Assembly: GCF_000282635.1 (NCBI RefSeq)
Contig: NZ_AKIW01000027.1
Location: forward strand, 58,471-122,470
Length of the DNA stretch: 64,000 bases
Reading direction: 5' to 3'
Source of the DNA: Variovorax sp. CF313
GTDB lineage: Bacteria > Pseudomonadota > Gammaproteobacteria > Burkholderiales > Burkholderiaceae_C
Positions 1 to 8,670 of the stretch are shown piece after piece. Below the pieces are notes generated by a model. That model made no database searches and was not told the DNA's origin. It saw only the letters and a list, made by a program, of their open reading frames with translations. The translations under genes and the position numbers were made by a program. The stretch's first letter is position 1, and every line of letters starts with the position of its first letter.

Positions 1-340
1 CGCCCACGCAGGCCACGATGTCGGCATCGCCCGCCTGCACCGCCCGCGCCGCGCGGCGCAGGCACATCACGCCCGAAGCACCGCCGGTGGGCACATGGTC
101 GAGCCAGCGCGGCGACAGGCCCAGGTGCTGCGTGACGCCCACGGCCGTGTCGGGCGCGAGCGAAAAGCTGCTGAGGCACAGGCCGTCGATCTGTTCCTTG
201 GCCACGCCGCTGGCCCGGACCAGCGCCTCGATGGCCTGGCCGATGAACCAGTGGGCGGTGCGCGTGGAGTAGCGCACATAGGGCACCGTGATGGGCACGG
301 CCACCGCGACGCCTTCGTAGGAGAGCCGGCTGCGGGTCAT
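1..340 (-). CDS. Thiolase-fold protein (lipid-transfer/aldolase type), N-terminal part, cut by window edge
   Basis: The first 113 residues of a thiolase-superfamily protein are present; the rest lies left of the window. Where a true thiolase has its nucleophilic cysteine (C-A-S-G), this protein reads G-A-S-G (residues 87-90), so it is unlikely to be a classical acetyl-CoA acyltransferase. Family members lacking this cysteine include the Ltp2-type retro-aldolases of steroid side-chain breakdown, which cleave tertiary beta-hydroxyacyl-CoA. The start ATG overlaps the CoA-ligase stop in an ATGA, so it is the last visible gene of the Rieske operon. An aldolase acting on the CoA ester made by the neighbouring ligase is my inference. 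Ltp2-like enzymes usually need a DUF35 partner, which would lie outside the window. Confidence 0.75.
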   Translation of the reverse strand, partial: MTRSRLSYEGVAVAVPITVPYVRYSTRTAHWFIGQAIEALVRASGVAKEQIDGLCLSSFSLAPDTAVGVTQHLGLSPRWLDHVPTGGASGVMCLRRAARAVQAGDADIVACVG

Positions 341-1962
341 GACTGCCTCTTCTTCATCGCGCGGGTGTCGATGCAGTGGCCCTGCCCCGGCAGCGACTTC
401 GCCATCTCGCGCAATTGCCCGCGCTGGATCTTCTGCGACGGCGTGAGCGGCAGCGCATCGACGAATGCCACATAGCCGGGCGCCTTGTAGTACGCCAGCT
501 GGTCCAGCGCATGCGCGACGATGCTGGCTGCGATCTGTTCACGCTGCGATGCGTCGGCGCCTTCGCGCATCACGATGCAGGCCAGCACCTCGTCGCCGCG
601 CACCGCATCGGGTGTGGCGGCCACGGCCGAGGTCTTCACGGCCGGATGCTGGTTGAGCACACTCTCCACTTCAACCGCGGAGATGTTCTCGCCGCTGCGG
701 CGAATCACGTTCTTCTTGCGGTCGACGAAGAAGAAGTTGCCTTCGGGGTCGCGCCGCACCAGGTCGCCGGTGTGGAACCAGCCGTCGGCCCAGGCTTGGC
801 GCGTGGCTTCCTCGTCCTTCAGGTAGCCGGAGAAGAAGTAACGCTTCGGGTCGTCGCCGGCCGAACGCACGAGCAGTTCGCCCGGCGCATCGACGCCGAC
901 ATCGTTGCCGTCTTCGCCCACGAGGCGGATCTCCACGAAGTCTTCCTGCCGTCCGAAGCAGCTGGTGCCCACGAGACGCGGTTCGCGGTTCGCCATGATG
1001 CAGGCGGCTGCGCCGGTCTCGGTCATGGCCCAGGCCTCGACCAGCGGGAAGCCGAAACGCTCTTCGAAAGGTGCGTGGTTCTTGCGGTCCACACCGGCGC
1101 CGAAGCCCCAGCGGATTGCATGCTCCCTGTCGGCCGCAGACGCGTTGGCCGACAGGAGCATCGCCGGCACCACGCCGAGGTAATGCACGATGGTCGCGCC
1201 GCTTTCGCGCGCGCTGGCCAGCCAGGTCTTCGGATGGAAACGGTCCAGCTGCACCAGGCACCCGCCCGCCACCAGCACCACCATGGTGGAGAACGCCATC
1301 GCGTTCATGTGGTTGAGGGGCAGCGGCGTGATGACGCGCTCGGCGTCGGGCCGGATGCTGCAGACACCGTCGAGCGCGGCGTACCACTCGCCGGCGCGCA
1401 GGAAGTAGGCATTGCTCAGGATGCAGCCCTTGGGGCGCCCGGTGGTGCCCGAGGTATAGAGCAGGCCGCATTCGGTGTCGACGCTGATGCGATCATGGGC
1501 TCGCGGTGCAATCGTCTTCGCACTGGGCACCGCGTCGTCGGGCCCCATCGTCTCGAAGGCCACACCGGCCTGCGCAGCCGCAGCGCGCAGGTCGCCGGCA
1601 CGTTCAGGCAGCGTCACGGCCAGGCCGATTTCGCTGTGGCCGATCAAATAGATCAGTTCCGCCGAGCGCATCTCGGCGTTGATCGGCACCACGCTCACGC
1701 CCAGGGCGTTCAACGCGAACCAGTGGAAGAGGAATGCGGGACGGTTCTCCAGCAGCAGCCCGACACGGTGGCCGTGTCCGTACCCGGCTTGCGCATAGGC
1801 CGCGCGCAGACGCTCGACCTCGGCCGCGGCCTCGCCCCAGCGAATGACGCCGGCAGAAATACCGTAGGCGGCGGCCGTCACCGATTCGGTGAACAGGAAC
1901 TCGGCCTGCGGCGTGCGCGCCGCGGTGGCCGCGAAGACTTGATGGACGGTGGCGTGTGTCAT
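337..1962 (-). CDS. AMP-forming acyl/aryl-CoA ligase
   Basis: Predicted 541-residue ANL-superfamily enzyme that activates a carboxylic acid to its CoA thioester through an acyl-adenylate. The adenylation P-loop YTSGTTGRPKG sits near residues 169-179. The hinge region with TGD and a VDRKKNVIRRSGENIS stretch follows around residues 400-430, and a C-terminal lysine in PLTPSQKIQRG completes the active site. I chose the internal ATG at 1962 because upstream sequence in the same frame overlaps the beta-subunit gene and reads as shadow; 7 bp separate the genes. The substrate cannot be read from sequence. In this operon the product of the Rieske dioxygenase, for example dioxindole-3-acetate, is the most sensible candidate. 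Confidence 0.93.
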   Translation of the reverse strand: MTHATVHQVFAATAARTPQAEFLFTESVTAAAYGISAGVIRWGEAAAEVERLRAAYAQAGYGHGHRVGLLLENRPAFLFHWFALNALGVSVVPINAEMRSAELIYLIGHSEIGLAVTLPERAGDLRAAAAQAGVAFETMGPDDAVPSAKTIAPRAHDRISVDTECGLLYTSGTTGRPKGCILSNAYFLRAGEWYAALDGVCSIRPDAERVITPLPLNHMNAMAFSTMVVLVAGGCLVQLDRFHPKTWLASARESGATIVHYLGVVPAMLLSANASAADREHAIRWGFGAGVDRKNHAPFEERFGFPLVEAWAMTETGAAACIMANREPRLVGTSCFGRQEDFVEIRLVGEDGNDVGVDAPGELLVRSAGDDPKRYFFSGYLKDEEATRQAWADGWFHTGDLVRRDPEGNFFFVDRKKNVIRRSGENISAVEVESVLNQHPAVKTSAVAATPDAVRGDEVLACIVMREGADASQREQIAASIVAHALDQLAYYKAPGYVAFVDALPLTPSQKIQRGQLREMAKSLPGQGHCIDTRAMKKRQS

Positions 1963-1969
1963 CGCGTCC

Positions 1970-2458
1970 CTAGATGAAAAGCTGCACGGCTGGCAGCGCC
2001 GCGTCGCAGTTGAGCAGGTTGACGCGCTTGAGCGCCATGCGCAGCGCGCCATCCTGCACCCTGAGATGATGGAAGAAGGTGCCGACGTAGAACTGCAATT
2101 CGTCGCCCTGCGACTCCGTGTAGTGGAACCCGGTGCGCACCACGTAGCGGTTCGCCTCGGCGTCGAATTGCTCGATCACCGGCATCTGCAGCAGATGATG
2201 GCAGCGGCTCGGCGGTTGCTGCGAAAAGGCACGCGGACTCTTGAGGCGCTCGATGCGCAGGTCGCGCAGCAGCTTGTCCTCGTAGAGGTGCGAGGTGTGG
2301 TTGAGGCCGTCTTCCTGGTCGGGAACCAGCGGCACCCAGTAGAAGGCATCGTCGGTGAAAAGCGCGTTCCACTCCTCGTAGCGGCGCGTGTCGAGCAGGT
2401 GTACTTCGTTCACGACGAAATCGATCAAGTCCTGGCGGGTGACTTCGATGCCGGTCAT
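1970..2458 (-). CDS. iadE: Aromatic-ring-hydroxylating dioxygenase, beta (small) subunit
   Basis: A 162-residue protein of the SnoaL/NTF2-like fold typical of Rieske oxygenase beta subunits, a non-catalytic structural partner in the alpha3beta3 hexamer. The start at 2458 forms TGATG with the alpha-subunit stop, a one-base overlap expected for stoichiometric translation. The N-terminal pattern of a helical segment followed by Y-E-E-W-x-A-L-F-x-D-D is typical of the family. From memory, the Variovorax auxin-degradation locus uses a Rieske pair called IadD/IadE for the first attack on indole-3-acetate. The symbol is given on the strength of the gene neighbourhood, not of an alignment. Confidence 0.85.
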   Translation of the reverse strand: MTGIEVTRQDLIDFVVNEVHLLDTRRYEEWNALFTDDAFYWVPLVPDQEDGLNHTSHLYEDKLLRDLRIERLKSPRAFSQQPPSRCHHLLQMPVIEQFDAEANRYVVRTGFHYTESQGDELQFYVGTFFHHLRVQDGALRMALKRVNLLNCDAALPAVQLFI

Positions 2459-3771
2459 CACATGGTCTCCGTCATGCGCTGGACCCATGCGCGGTACTGG
2501 TTGCGCATCGGCAGCTCGTTGGTGCCGCCCGTGGTGATCTCTCCGCCCTTCAGCTCCGACGGGTCGTAGTTGCGATGCAGGCTCACCCACTCGTTGCCGC
2601 TCGCATGCAGGCCGGCCTGCATGCCGCGGTAGGCCTGCAGGTCGTCATGCCCCACCACCGAGAACGGCGAGTTGATGAGCCGGTTGTACATGGTGGTGCG
2701 CTGCAGCAGCTCGGGCGGCGCGCCCTTGAGGCGGAAGGTCCAGCTCTCGATCAGCGTCCTGTCGGCCGAGATCGGCTTGACCACGCGGATCGCCTGGATC
2801 GCGCCCTTGATCGTGAGGTTCGGGTAGTACACCGTGTTGTGGCGCGCCATGCCGAGGATCTGCGCGGTTTTTTCCTCGCCGTAGCGCGCCTTCATGGCGT
2901 CGTCATAGGCCGGGATCGCCTTGTACTTGCTGTGGATGCTGAAGTGCACACCCGTGAAGCTGTGGCCGTTGTCGTAGGTGCGGATGCCCATGTCCTCGAA
3001 GAACTTGTAGTCGGACATGAAAGGCACGAACTGCTCGACCGCCATGGGCTTGGGCTCATCGGCGGGCTTGTCGGCCCACATGCGCTTGGCGGTTCCGGCC
3101 GAGGATTCGTGCGCCACCATGGGGTGCATGGTGTCGTTGAGGTTCTCGACGAACATCTTCCAGTTGCACTGGTGCATGAAGCGCAGGCAGCCGCCCGCGA
3201 TCTCGAGTTCGCCCTCGGGCGAACGGTCGGCCATGTTGTCGATGGAGCTCAGCGAGTCGCCGAAGTAGTCGTCGAAGTCCGGCCCGGCGTCGTTGATCTT
3301 CACGAAGATGAAGCCGCGGTGGCTGCGCACGTGCTTCAGCGTCGTCAGGCCCTTGACCGATTCGCACGCGTGCAGTTCGGTGTTCTCGTAGCCGGTCTTC
3401 AGCGGAATGGCCAGCAGCGAGCCGTCGGTCTTGAAGGTCCAGGCGTGGTACGGGCAGCGGAAGAACTTGCCGGTGTTGCCGCAGGGCCCATTGACGAGCC
3501 GCGAGCCCTTGTGGGCGCAGCGGTTCATCATGGCGCGCACGCTGCCGTCGGCGTGGCGCACGACGATCAGCGGGCGGCCGGCGATCTCGTTGCTGATCCA
3601 GTCGCCCGGCTTGAGCAGTTGGCTCTCGTGGCCGACATAGTTCCAGGTGTTGGCGAAGAAGTGCTCCTGCTCCAGCTCGAACAGTTCCTGGCTGGTGTAC
3701 AGATCGCGGTGCACCTGGTCGTTGCGCACCAGCGCGCGGACGGCTTCAGGGTTGTCTCGGTATGAAGGCAT
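2458..3771 (-). CDS. iadD: Aromatic-ring-hydroxylating dioxygenase, alpha (Rieske) subunit
   Basis: Catalytic large subunit of 437 residues. The Rieske [2Fe-2S] centre is C85-x-H87 (NRCAHKGS) and C106-x2-H109 (CPYH). The mononuclear iron site follows in ENLNDTMHPMVAH with H216 and H221; D213 probably bridges the two centres across the subunit interface. Length and motif order are standard for the family. The internal ATG at 3771 was chosen because it gives the usual N-terminus before the Rieske domain and leaves 16 bp to the upstream reductase gene. Adjacent genes provide the beta subunit and a ferredoxin-fused reductase, so a complete two-component dioxygenase is encoded. Indole-3-acetate as substrate is inferred from resemblance of the whole locus to the Variovorax iad cluster. 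Confidence 0.93.
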   Translation of the reverse strand: MPSYRDNPEAVRALVRNDQVHRDLYTSQELFELEQEHFFANTWNYVGHESQLLKPGDWISNEIAGRPLIVVRHADGSVRAMMNRCAHKGSRLVNGPCGNTGKFFRCPYHAWTFKTDGSLLAIPLKTGYENTELHACESVKGLTTLKHVRSHRGFIFVKINDAGPDFDDYFGDSLSSIDNMADRSPEGELEIAGGCLRFMHQCNWKMFVENLNDTMHPMVAHESSAGTAKRMWADKPADEPKPMAVEQFVPFMSDYKFFEDMGIRTYDNGHSFTGVHFSIHSKYKAIPAYDDAMKARYGEEKTAQILGMARHNTVYYPNLTIKGAIQAIRVVKPISADRTLIESWTFRLKGAPPELLQRTTMYNRLINSPFSVVGHDDLQAYRGMQAGLHASGNEWVSLHRNYDPSELKGGEITTGGTNELPMRNQYRAWVQRMTETM

Positions 3772-3787
3772 GGTTCTCGTGGCTCCT

Positions 3788-4780
3788 TCAGAGGTCGAGC
3801 ACCAGGCGCGCACCCTTGGCGCGCGAGATGCAGATCTGGATGACGTTGCCGGCCGCTTTCTCGCGGGCGGTGAGCACGTAGTCGCGATGCTCGATCTCGC
3901 CTTCGATGACGGGCACGGCGCACACGCCGCATTCGCCGCGCTTGCAGTCGAACATCGGGTCGCAGCCGTGCTCGATCAGGCAATCGAGGATGCTCTGGTC
4001 GGCCGGCACCGTGAAGCGCTGGCCCGACTGGGCGAGTTCCACCTCGAAGGGCTGGTCGCCCGCTTCCGCGACCGGCTCGGTGAAGAGTTCGAAGTGCACG
4101 CGGTCGTGCTCCCAGCCGCGCGCCTGGGTGCGGGCCAGCACGGCGTCCAGCATGAGCTTGGGGCCGCAGACGTAGAGGCGGTCGCCAGCGGGCACGCCGT
4201 CGAGCAGCGCGTCGATGTCGAGAGGCGCACCGGTTTCGGCATCGGCGTGCACGCGCAGGTCGTCGCCGAGCAGCGCCTGCAGCTCGGGCAGGAAGGCCAT
4301 CAGCTCGCGGCTGCGGCCGGCGTAGTGCATGCGCACCGGCGCCTCTTCGGCGCGGCGGCGCGCGGCCATGGTGGCGAGCGGCGTGACGCCGATACCACCC
4401 GCCACCAGCACGGTGCCGCCGGGACCGGTGTGCAGCGGAAAGTCGTTCTTCGGCGCCTCGATGGCGACGGTATCGCCTTCTTTCAGCTGCTCGTGCATGA
4501 AGCGCGAGCCGCCACGGCCTTCGGCCTCCTTGCGCACGGCGATCACGTACTCGGTTGGTGCGTTGGTGGCGTTGCGCGCGGTCGCGAAGTTGATAAGCGA
4601 GTAATGGCGCCAGTCGGTCTTGCCATCGGGCAGCGACACCTGCACACGGATGTGGGAGCCGGCCGCGAAGCCTGGCAGCGCGCGGCCGTCTTCGGCGCGC
4701 AGGCGCAGCATGCGGATCAGCGGATTCAATGCCCGCGCTTCGACGACGCGCAGCGAGAGGATGGCGGAGGGTGCGGTCAT
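3788..4780 (-). CDS. Phthalate-dioxygenase-reductase-type flavoprotein with C-terminal [2Fe-2S] domain
   Basis: Electron-transfer partner of the dioxygenase, 330 residues. Domain order is a FAD/FMN-binding barrel (HYSLIN near residue 80), an NAD-binding domain (GGIGVTPLATM near residue 125; YVCGPKLM near residue 205) and a plant-type ferredoxin domain. The cluster ligands are C279-x4-C284-x2-C287 and C317. This is the VanB/phthalate dioxygenase reductase layout (class IA Rieske systems), which passes electrons from NADH through flavin and iron-sulfur straight to the oxygenase without a separate ferredoxin. ATG 4780 was chosen because upstream in-frame sequence runs into the next gene; 16 bp separate them. 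It probably occupies the iadC position, though I did not verify that symbol. Confidence 0.92.
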   Translation of the reverse strand: MTAPSAILSLRVVEARALNPLIRMLRLRAEDGRALPGFAAGSHIRVQVSLPDGKTDWRHYSLINFATARNATNAPTEYVIAVRKEAEGRGGSRFMHEQLKEGDTVAIEAPKNDFPLHTGPGGTVLVAGGIGVTPLATMAARRRAEEAPVRMHYAGRSRELMAFLPELQALLGDDLRVHADAETGAPLDIDALLDGVPAGDRLYVCGPKLMLDAVLARTQARGWEHDRVHFELFTEPVAEAGDQPFEVELAQSGQRFTVPADQSILDCLIEHGCDPMFDCKRGECGVCAVPVIEGEIEHRDYVLTAREKAAGNVIQICISRAKGARLVLDL

Positions 4781-4796
4781 CTTCGTTGTCTCTTCG

Positions 4797-6281
4797 TCAG
4801 GCCAGTGCGTGCAGCGCCAGTGCAGCCTGCAGCTTGTGGCCGTGTTCGTCGGCCAGTGCCGCGTCGCGCAGTTCGCGCAGCGTGGCCGGTGCCAGCCCCG
4901 CGCCGGCGCGCTCGACGGCACGCATCACGGTGTCGTAGTTGCGAACGCCGCGCTCGTGCGTGTCGCTGTAGCCCTTCACGAGCCGCTGGCACTGCGCGAG
5001 TTCGACGGCGAGCTCCGGGTTGCGCTGCGCAGTCGCGGCGATGCGCTGCAGCCATTCCTCGATGCGGCGGTTCTCTTCGGCATAGCGCATCGTCGACAGG
5101 CGCCAGCGCTTCATGGCTGCCACCGTGCGCAACATCAGGTAGCCGCGCAGCGAGCTGGTCCGGATCACGCGGCCGTGCTGCGTGAAGCGCTCGACGAGCT
5201 TCTTCGGCAGCGTCGAATCCATGAGCCAGCGGCCGATGCCACCCGGCAGCGTCTCGCAGATTTCCTGCAGGCGTGGGTGCATGTATTCGTTGATGGCCAG
5301 CACCTGGCCCGGCTGCACGCGCGCCTCGCCGCGCACGCGCTCGAAGCGGGTCGCGCGGGTCTTCAGGGCCGCGACGCGGGCGGTGTCTTCGTAGGACATC
5401 CAGAGCGCAAGATGGCGCGCGGTTTCACGCAGCAGCCGGTGGTCGCCGGCCGGCAAGGCCGCCATGCGGTCGAGGTACAGGCCGGCGTAGGCCGGGTCCT
5501 GGTAGTCGATAAGGCGGCGCACGCCTTCGAGCAGGAAGTCTTGCGCGGCAGCCGGAAAGTCACGCTGCACGCGCTCGACCAAGGCACGCACGGCCGGGTG
5601 GCGGGGTTGCGGTGCCGGCGTGGCGAGCGGGGCCTCTTTCACCGGCTCGCCGTCGTCGCCGCCCTGCGCGCGGGCGAATGCGGCACCGAAGGCCTTGAGG
5701 CTGGGCTTCACACCTACGCCGCCGCGTTCGATCGTCGCCTCGAACTGCGCACGGCTGAACGGCAGTACGCCTGATCCTGCCAACGCACCAAAGAGCACAG
5801 CGCTGATCACGCTGCCCGAAGCCTCGGCCGCCTGTGCCATGTCGAAGCGGATGAAGCGCTTGGCAGCCCGCGCCGTGTGCGCGAGCAACTGGTCGCTGTC
5901 GACGCGGCCGTCACCCAGCGCACTCTTCTCCGCGATCGAGAACACGCGGTGCGTGGAGGCGATCAGCGTGGTGCGGTCGTTCGTGACCAGCCCGCGCTGA
6001 ACTGCGCGTCCGGCCTCCATAAGTTCCGACGCCAGCACCACGTCGACATCGCCCGGCAATGGCATCAATGCGAGCACGGGTCGGCCGCCGTCCGCCTCGG
6101 CCTGCGCGCTCGGATAGAGCTCGACGTAGTAGATGGTTGCGCCCGTGCGCTGCGCCACGCCTGGCACCGACGTGGTCTGCGCCACGTAGCCATTGGCCTC
6201 GCCCATGTCGACGATCCAGTCGGCCAGAACGCCGCCTCCCTCCCCGCCCATGGCGAGGATCGCGATCTTGATCGGGCTCAT
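4797..6281 (-). CDS. Indolepyruvate-type 2-oxoacid:ferredoxin oxidoreductase, beta/gamma-type subunit with DUF6537-like tail
   Basis: 494 residues. The N-terminal ~200 residues are the small subunit of indolepyruvate oxidoreductase (glycine-rich AMGGEGGGVLADW at residues 9-21; TGATIYY near residue 45), which carries CoA in this family. The C-terminal ~270 residues form a helical domain that I recall as DUF6537 in proteobacterial homologues. Together with the next gene it would oxidatively decarboxylate an aryl 2-oxoacid to an acyl-CoA. Its start ATG 6281 is preceded by a G-rich stretch (GGGGGGAG on the minus strand) contributed by a dispersed intergenic repeat, so the repeat appears to supply the ribosome-binding site. 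The 137 bp gap to the alpha gene is unusual for two subunits of one enzyme. Confidence 0.88.
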   Translation of the reverse strand: MSPIKIAILAMGGEGGGVLADWIVDMGEANGYVAQTTSVPGVAQRTGATIYYVELYPSAQAEADGGRPVLALMPLPGDVDVVLASELMEAGRAVQRGLVTNDRTTLIASTHRVFSIAEKSALGDGRVDSDQLLAHTARAAKRFIRFDMAQAAEASGSVISAVLFGALAGSGVLPFSRAQFEATIERGGVGVKPSLKAFGAAFARAQGGDDGEPVKEAPLATPAPQPRHPAVRALVERVQRDFPAAAQDFLLEGVRRLIDYQDPAYAGLYLDRMAALPAGDHRLLRETARHLALWMSYEDTARVAALKTRATRFERVRGEARVQPGQVLAINEYMHPRLQEICETLPGGIGRWLMDSTLPKKLVERFTQHGRVIRTSSLRGYLMLRTVAAMKRWRLSTMRYAEENRRIEEWLQRIAATAQRNPELAVELAQCQRLVKGYSDTHERGVRNYDTVMRAVERAGAGLAPATLRELRDAALADEHGHKLQAALALHALA

Positions 6282-6285
6282 GGCT

Positions 6286-6376
6286 CCCCCCCAGTCTTGC
6301 TCACTTCGTGTAGCCGCCAACCCCCTACCGGGGACGATACCTGCGGCCCGGCAAAGCCGGTTCCGCGGCATCCCTG
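6286..6376 (+). repeat. Dispersed structured intergenic repeat, copy A
   Basis: About 92 bp shared with 45,427-45,519 (+) and 52,137-52,228 (-). Ordered blocks are C-rich CCCCCCAG, CACTTCGTGT, a CCCCCTACCGGGG hairpin, ACCTGCGGCC, the hairpin CCGGCAAAGCCGG, then TTCCGCGG and a decaying end. This copy lies between the two indolepyruvate oxidoreductase subunit genes, in the orientation opposite to transcription, and its C-rich end becomes the G-rich ribosome-binding site of the downstream gene. It resembles a REP/MITE-like element; no ORF is present. Confidence 0.8.
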
Positions 6377-6418
6377 GCACTTCGACGCAATGTCTTCGCT
6401 TTGCATGGAGGGACTCAT

Positions 6419-8611
6419 TCAGAAGGCATAGGCTTCACGGCGGCGAGCTTCGCCGCGCTGCAGCCAGCCGATGACGGCAGTGCGCACACGCTCGCGCAGC
6501 AGGTCCCAGCGGCTCGGGTTGCTCACGATCTGCGCCTTGTAGAACGAGGGGCACAACACGGCGGCGTGCGAAACCTCGCCGCACACGCCGCAACCCACGC
6601 AGCTGTCGAGCACGGTCGCGACCGGGTCGGTGCGCAGCGGATCGGGGTTGGGCTTGATCGACAGCGACGGGCAGCCCGACAAGCGGATGCACGAGTGGTC
6701 GCCGGTGCAGGTGTCGGCGTCGACGCCGAACTTCTCGCGCACCATGCGCTTGCCGTCGGCGATGGCCTTGCGTACCAGCGGCTTCTCGCGGCGTTGCTTG
6801 TTGAGCATGCATTCCGACTGGGCGATCAGCACTTTCGGGCCCCGGGTCTTGGTGGTGAGCGCTTCTTTCAGCGCATCGCGCATGCCGGCGACGTCGTAGG
6901 TTCGGCGCAATGTCTTGACCCACTCGACGCCCACGCCGCGCACGGCGCGCTCGATTTCGTGGCCGGTGCTGCGCGTCTTGTTGACGGCGTTCGACGAGAG
7001 GATGTCCTGCCCGCCCGTGGCCGAGGTGTAGTTGTTGTCGACGACGATGGTGAGGTTGTCGCTCTTGTTGAAGACCGCGTTCGCCACGCCGCTGGTAAGG
7101 CCGTTGTGCCAGAAGCCGCCGTCGCCCATCATCGAGATCGCGCGCTTGCCGGCCGGCGCGTTGAGCGCGGAAGCACCTGCGCCGCCGAGGCCGTAGCCCA
7201 TGGTGGTGTTGCCGATGTTGAAGGGCGGCAGGATGGAGAACAGGTGGCAGCCGATGTCTGCGCTCACGTGGTGCGGGCCCAGTTCGCGCTCGACCAGCTT
7301 CATGGCGCTGAAGATGGGGCGCTCGGGGCAGCCGGTGCAGAAGCCCGGTGGACGGGCGTGGACCACTTCACCCAGCGCCGTGGACGGCGGTGCGGGCTCG
7401 GGCGCGGCATCGACGCCGATCGCTGCGACCTCCACCAGAGGGATCACCTTGCGCACGGGGGCGGGCACCGGCAGCGGCGCGAGCCGGTCGTAGCGCTCGC
7501 AGAAGCTGCGCGCGCCCTTCAGCAGTTCGGATGCGGTGTACTCGCCGGCCACGGGCAGCATGTCCTTGCCATGCAGCGCGGTGGTGGAGCCGGCCTGGCG
7601 CAGGATGGTCGCGAGGTTCTGCTCGACGAAGTTGGGCTGGCCCTCTTCCACGACCAGCACTGCGCGCTTGCCTTCGCAGAAGCGGATCACCTCGCTCTCG
7701 ATGACCGGGTAGGCCACGTTCATCACGTAGAGCGGCACCTGGGTGTTGCCGTACACGTCGGCCAGGCCGAGCCGCTCGAGTGCGCGCAGCAGCGTGTTGT
7801 AGCTGCCGCCCTGCACGATGATGCCGATGTCGTCGGCGTCTTCGGAGAAGAATTCGTTGAGCTGGCGCTCCTCGATGAAGCGCACGGCCGCGGGCCAGCG
7901 GTCCCGCACCTTCTCCTGCTCGTGCACGAAGCTCGCGGGCGGCAGCACGATGCGGCCGACGTCGCGCTGCGGATTCTCGAGTGCGTCCTTGAGCGTGAAC
8001 TTCGCGCGCTTGTTGTCGCCGGCGATGAAGTGGCCGTGCACATGGCAAGCGCGGATGCGCAGCTGCAGCATCACGGGCGTGTTGCTGGCTTCGGAGAGAT
8101 CGAAGCCCTGCTTCACCGCATCGACGATGCTCGGCAGGTTGGGCCTCGGGTCGAGCAGCCAGATCTGCGACTTCATGGCGAACGCATGGCTGCGCTCCTG
8201 CATGATCGACGAGCCCTCGCCGTAGTCCTCGCCCACGATGATGAGCGCGCCGCCGGTCACGCCGCCCGACGCCAGGTTGGCCAACGCGTCGGAAGCCACG
8301 TTGGTGCCCACGGTGGCCTTGAAGGTGACGGCGCCGCGCAAGGGGTAGTTGACCGACGCCGCAAGCGTGGCGGCAGCAGTGGCTTCGCTTGCACTGTTCT
8401 CGAAGCGGATACCCTGCTCGGCAAGGATGTCCTGTGCGTCGGCCAGCACATCCATCAGATGCGAGATGGGCGCACCCTGGTAGCCCGCCACATAGGAAAC
8501 TCCGGATTCGAGCAAGGCCTTGGTGACCGCCAGAATGCCCTCGCCACGAAAGACATCTCCGCCAGAAAGCCTCAGCTTCTTGACTTCTTCGACGAACGAA
8601 CGCTCAGCCAT
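6419..8611 (-). CDS. Indolepyruvate ferredoxin oxidoreductase, alpha subunit (TPP enzyme with C-terminal ferredoxin domain)
   Basis: 730 residues. The N-terminal pyruvate-oxidoreductase domain (GYQGAPISHLMD near residues 43-54; E75 region) is followed by a TPP-binding domain with the GDG...NN motif (MGDGGFWHNG and DNNYTSATGG, roughly residues 475-520). The C-terminal ferredoxin part has cysteines at 635, 641 and 647 and CVGCGVC at 671-677 with C687. It catalyses 2-oxoacid + CoA -> acyl-CoA + CO2 with ferredoxin reduction. First gene of the Rieske operon and divergent from the MarR gene. In a pathway passing through isatinate, an aryl-2-oxoacid, the product would be anthraniloyl-CoA; this is inference. 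A role in indolepyruvate metabolism remains possible. Confidence 0.9.
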   Translation of the reverse strand: MAERSFVEEVKKLRLSGGDVFRGEGILAVTKALLESGVSYVAGYQGAPISHLMDVLADAQDILAEQGIRFENSASEATAAATLAASVNYPLRGAVTFKATVGTNVASDALANLASGGVTGGALIIVGEDYGEGSSIMQERSHAFAMKSQIWLLDPRPNLPSIVDAVKQGFDLSEASNTPVMLQLRIRACHVHGHFIAGDNKRAKFTLKDALENPQRDVGRIVLPPASFVHEQEKVRDRWPAAVRFIEERQLNEFFSEDADDIGIIVQGGSYNTLLRALERLGLADVYGNTQVPLYVMNVAYPVIESEVIRFCEGKRAVLVVEEGQPNFVEQNLATILRQAGSTTALHGKDMLPVAGEYTASELLKGARSFCERYDRLAPLPVPAPVRKVIPLVEVAAIGVDAAPEPAPPSTALGEVVHARPPGFCTGCPERPIFSAMKLVERELGPHHVSADIGCHLFSILPPFNIGNTTMGYGLGGAGASALNAPAGKRAISMMGDGGFWHNGLTSGVANAVFNKSDNLTIVVDNNYTSATGGQDILSSNAVNKTRSTGHEIERAVRGVGVEWVKTLRRTYDVAGMRDALKEALTTKTRGPKVLIAQSECMLNKQRREKPLVRKAIADGKRMVREKFGVDADTCTGDHSCIRLSGCPSLSIKPNPDPLRTDPVATVLDSCVGCGVCGEVSHAAVLCPSFYKAQIVSNPSRWDLLRERVRTAVIGWLQRGEARRREAYAF

Positions 8612-8670
8612 TGGGGGTCCTTCTTCCTTCGCGTGGGAGGATGCGCTTCAGGTGCCACATCACGCTTCCT

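Noticed and set aside
376..1977. Long plus-strand frame opposite the CoA ligase (also 2575-3765, 6401-8674, 13279-15156)
   Set aside because: No recognisable domain, rich in His/Arg/Gly/Val in shadow pattern, and each lies exactly opposite a well-identified gene.
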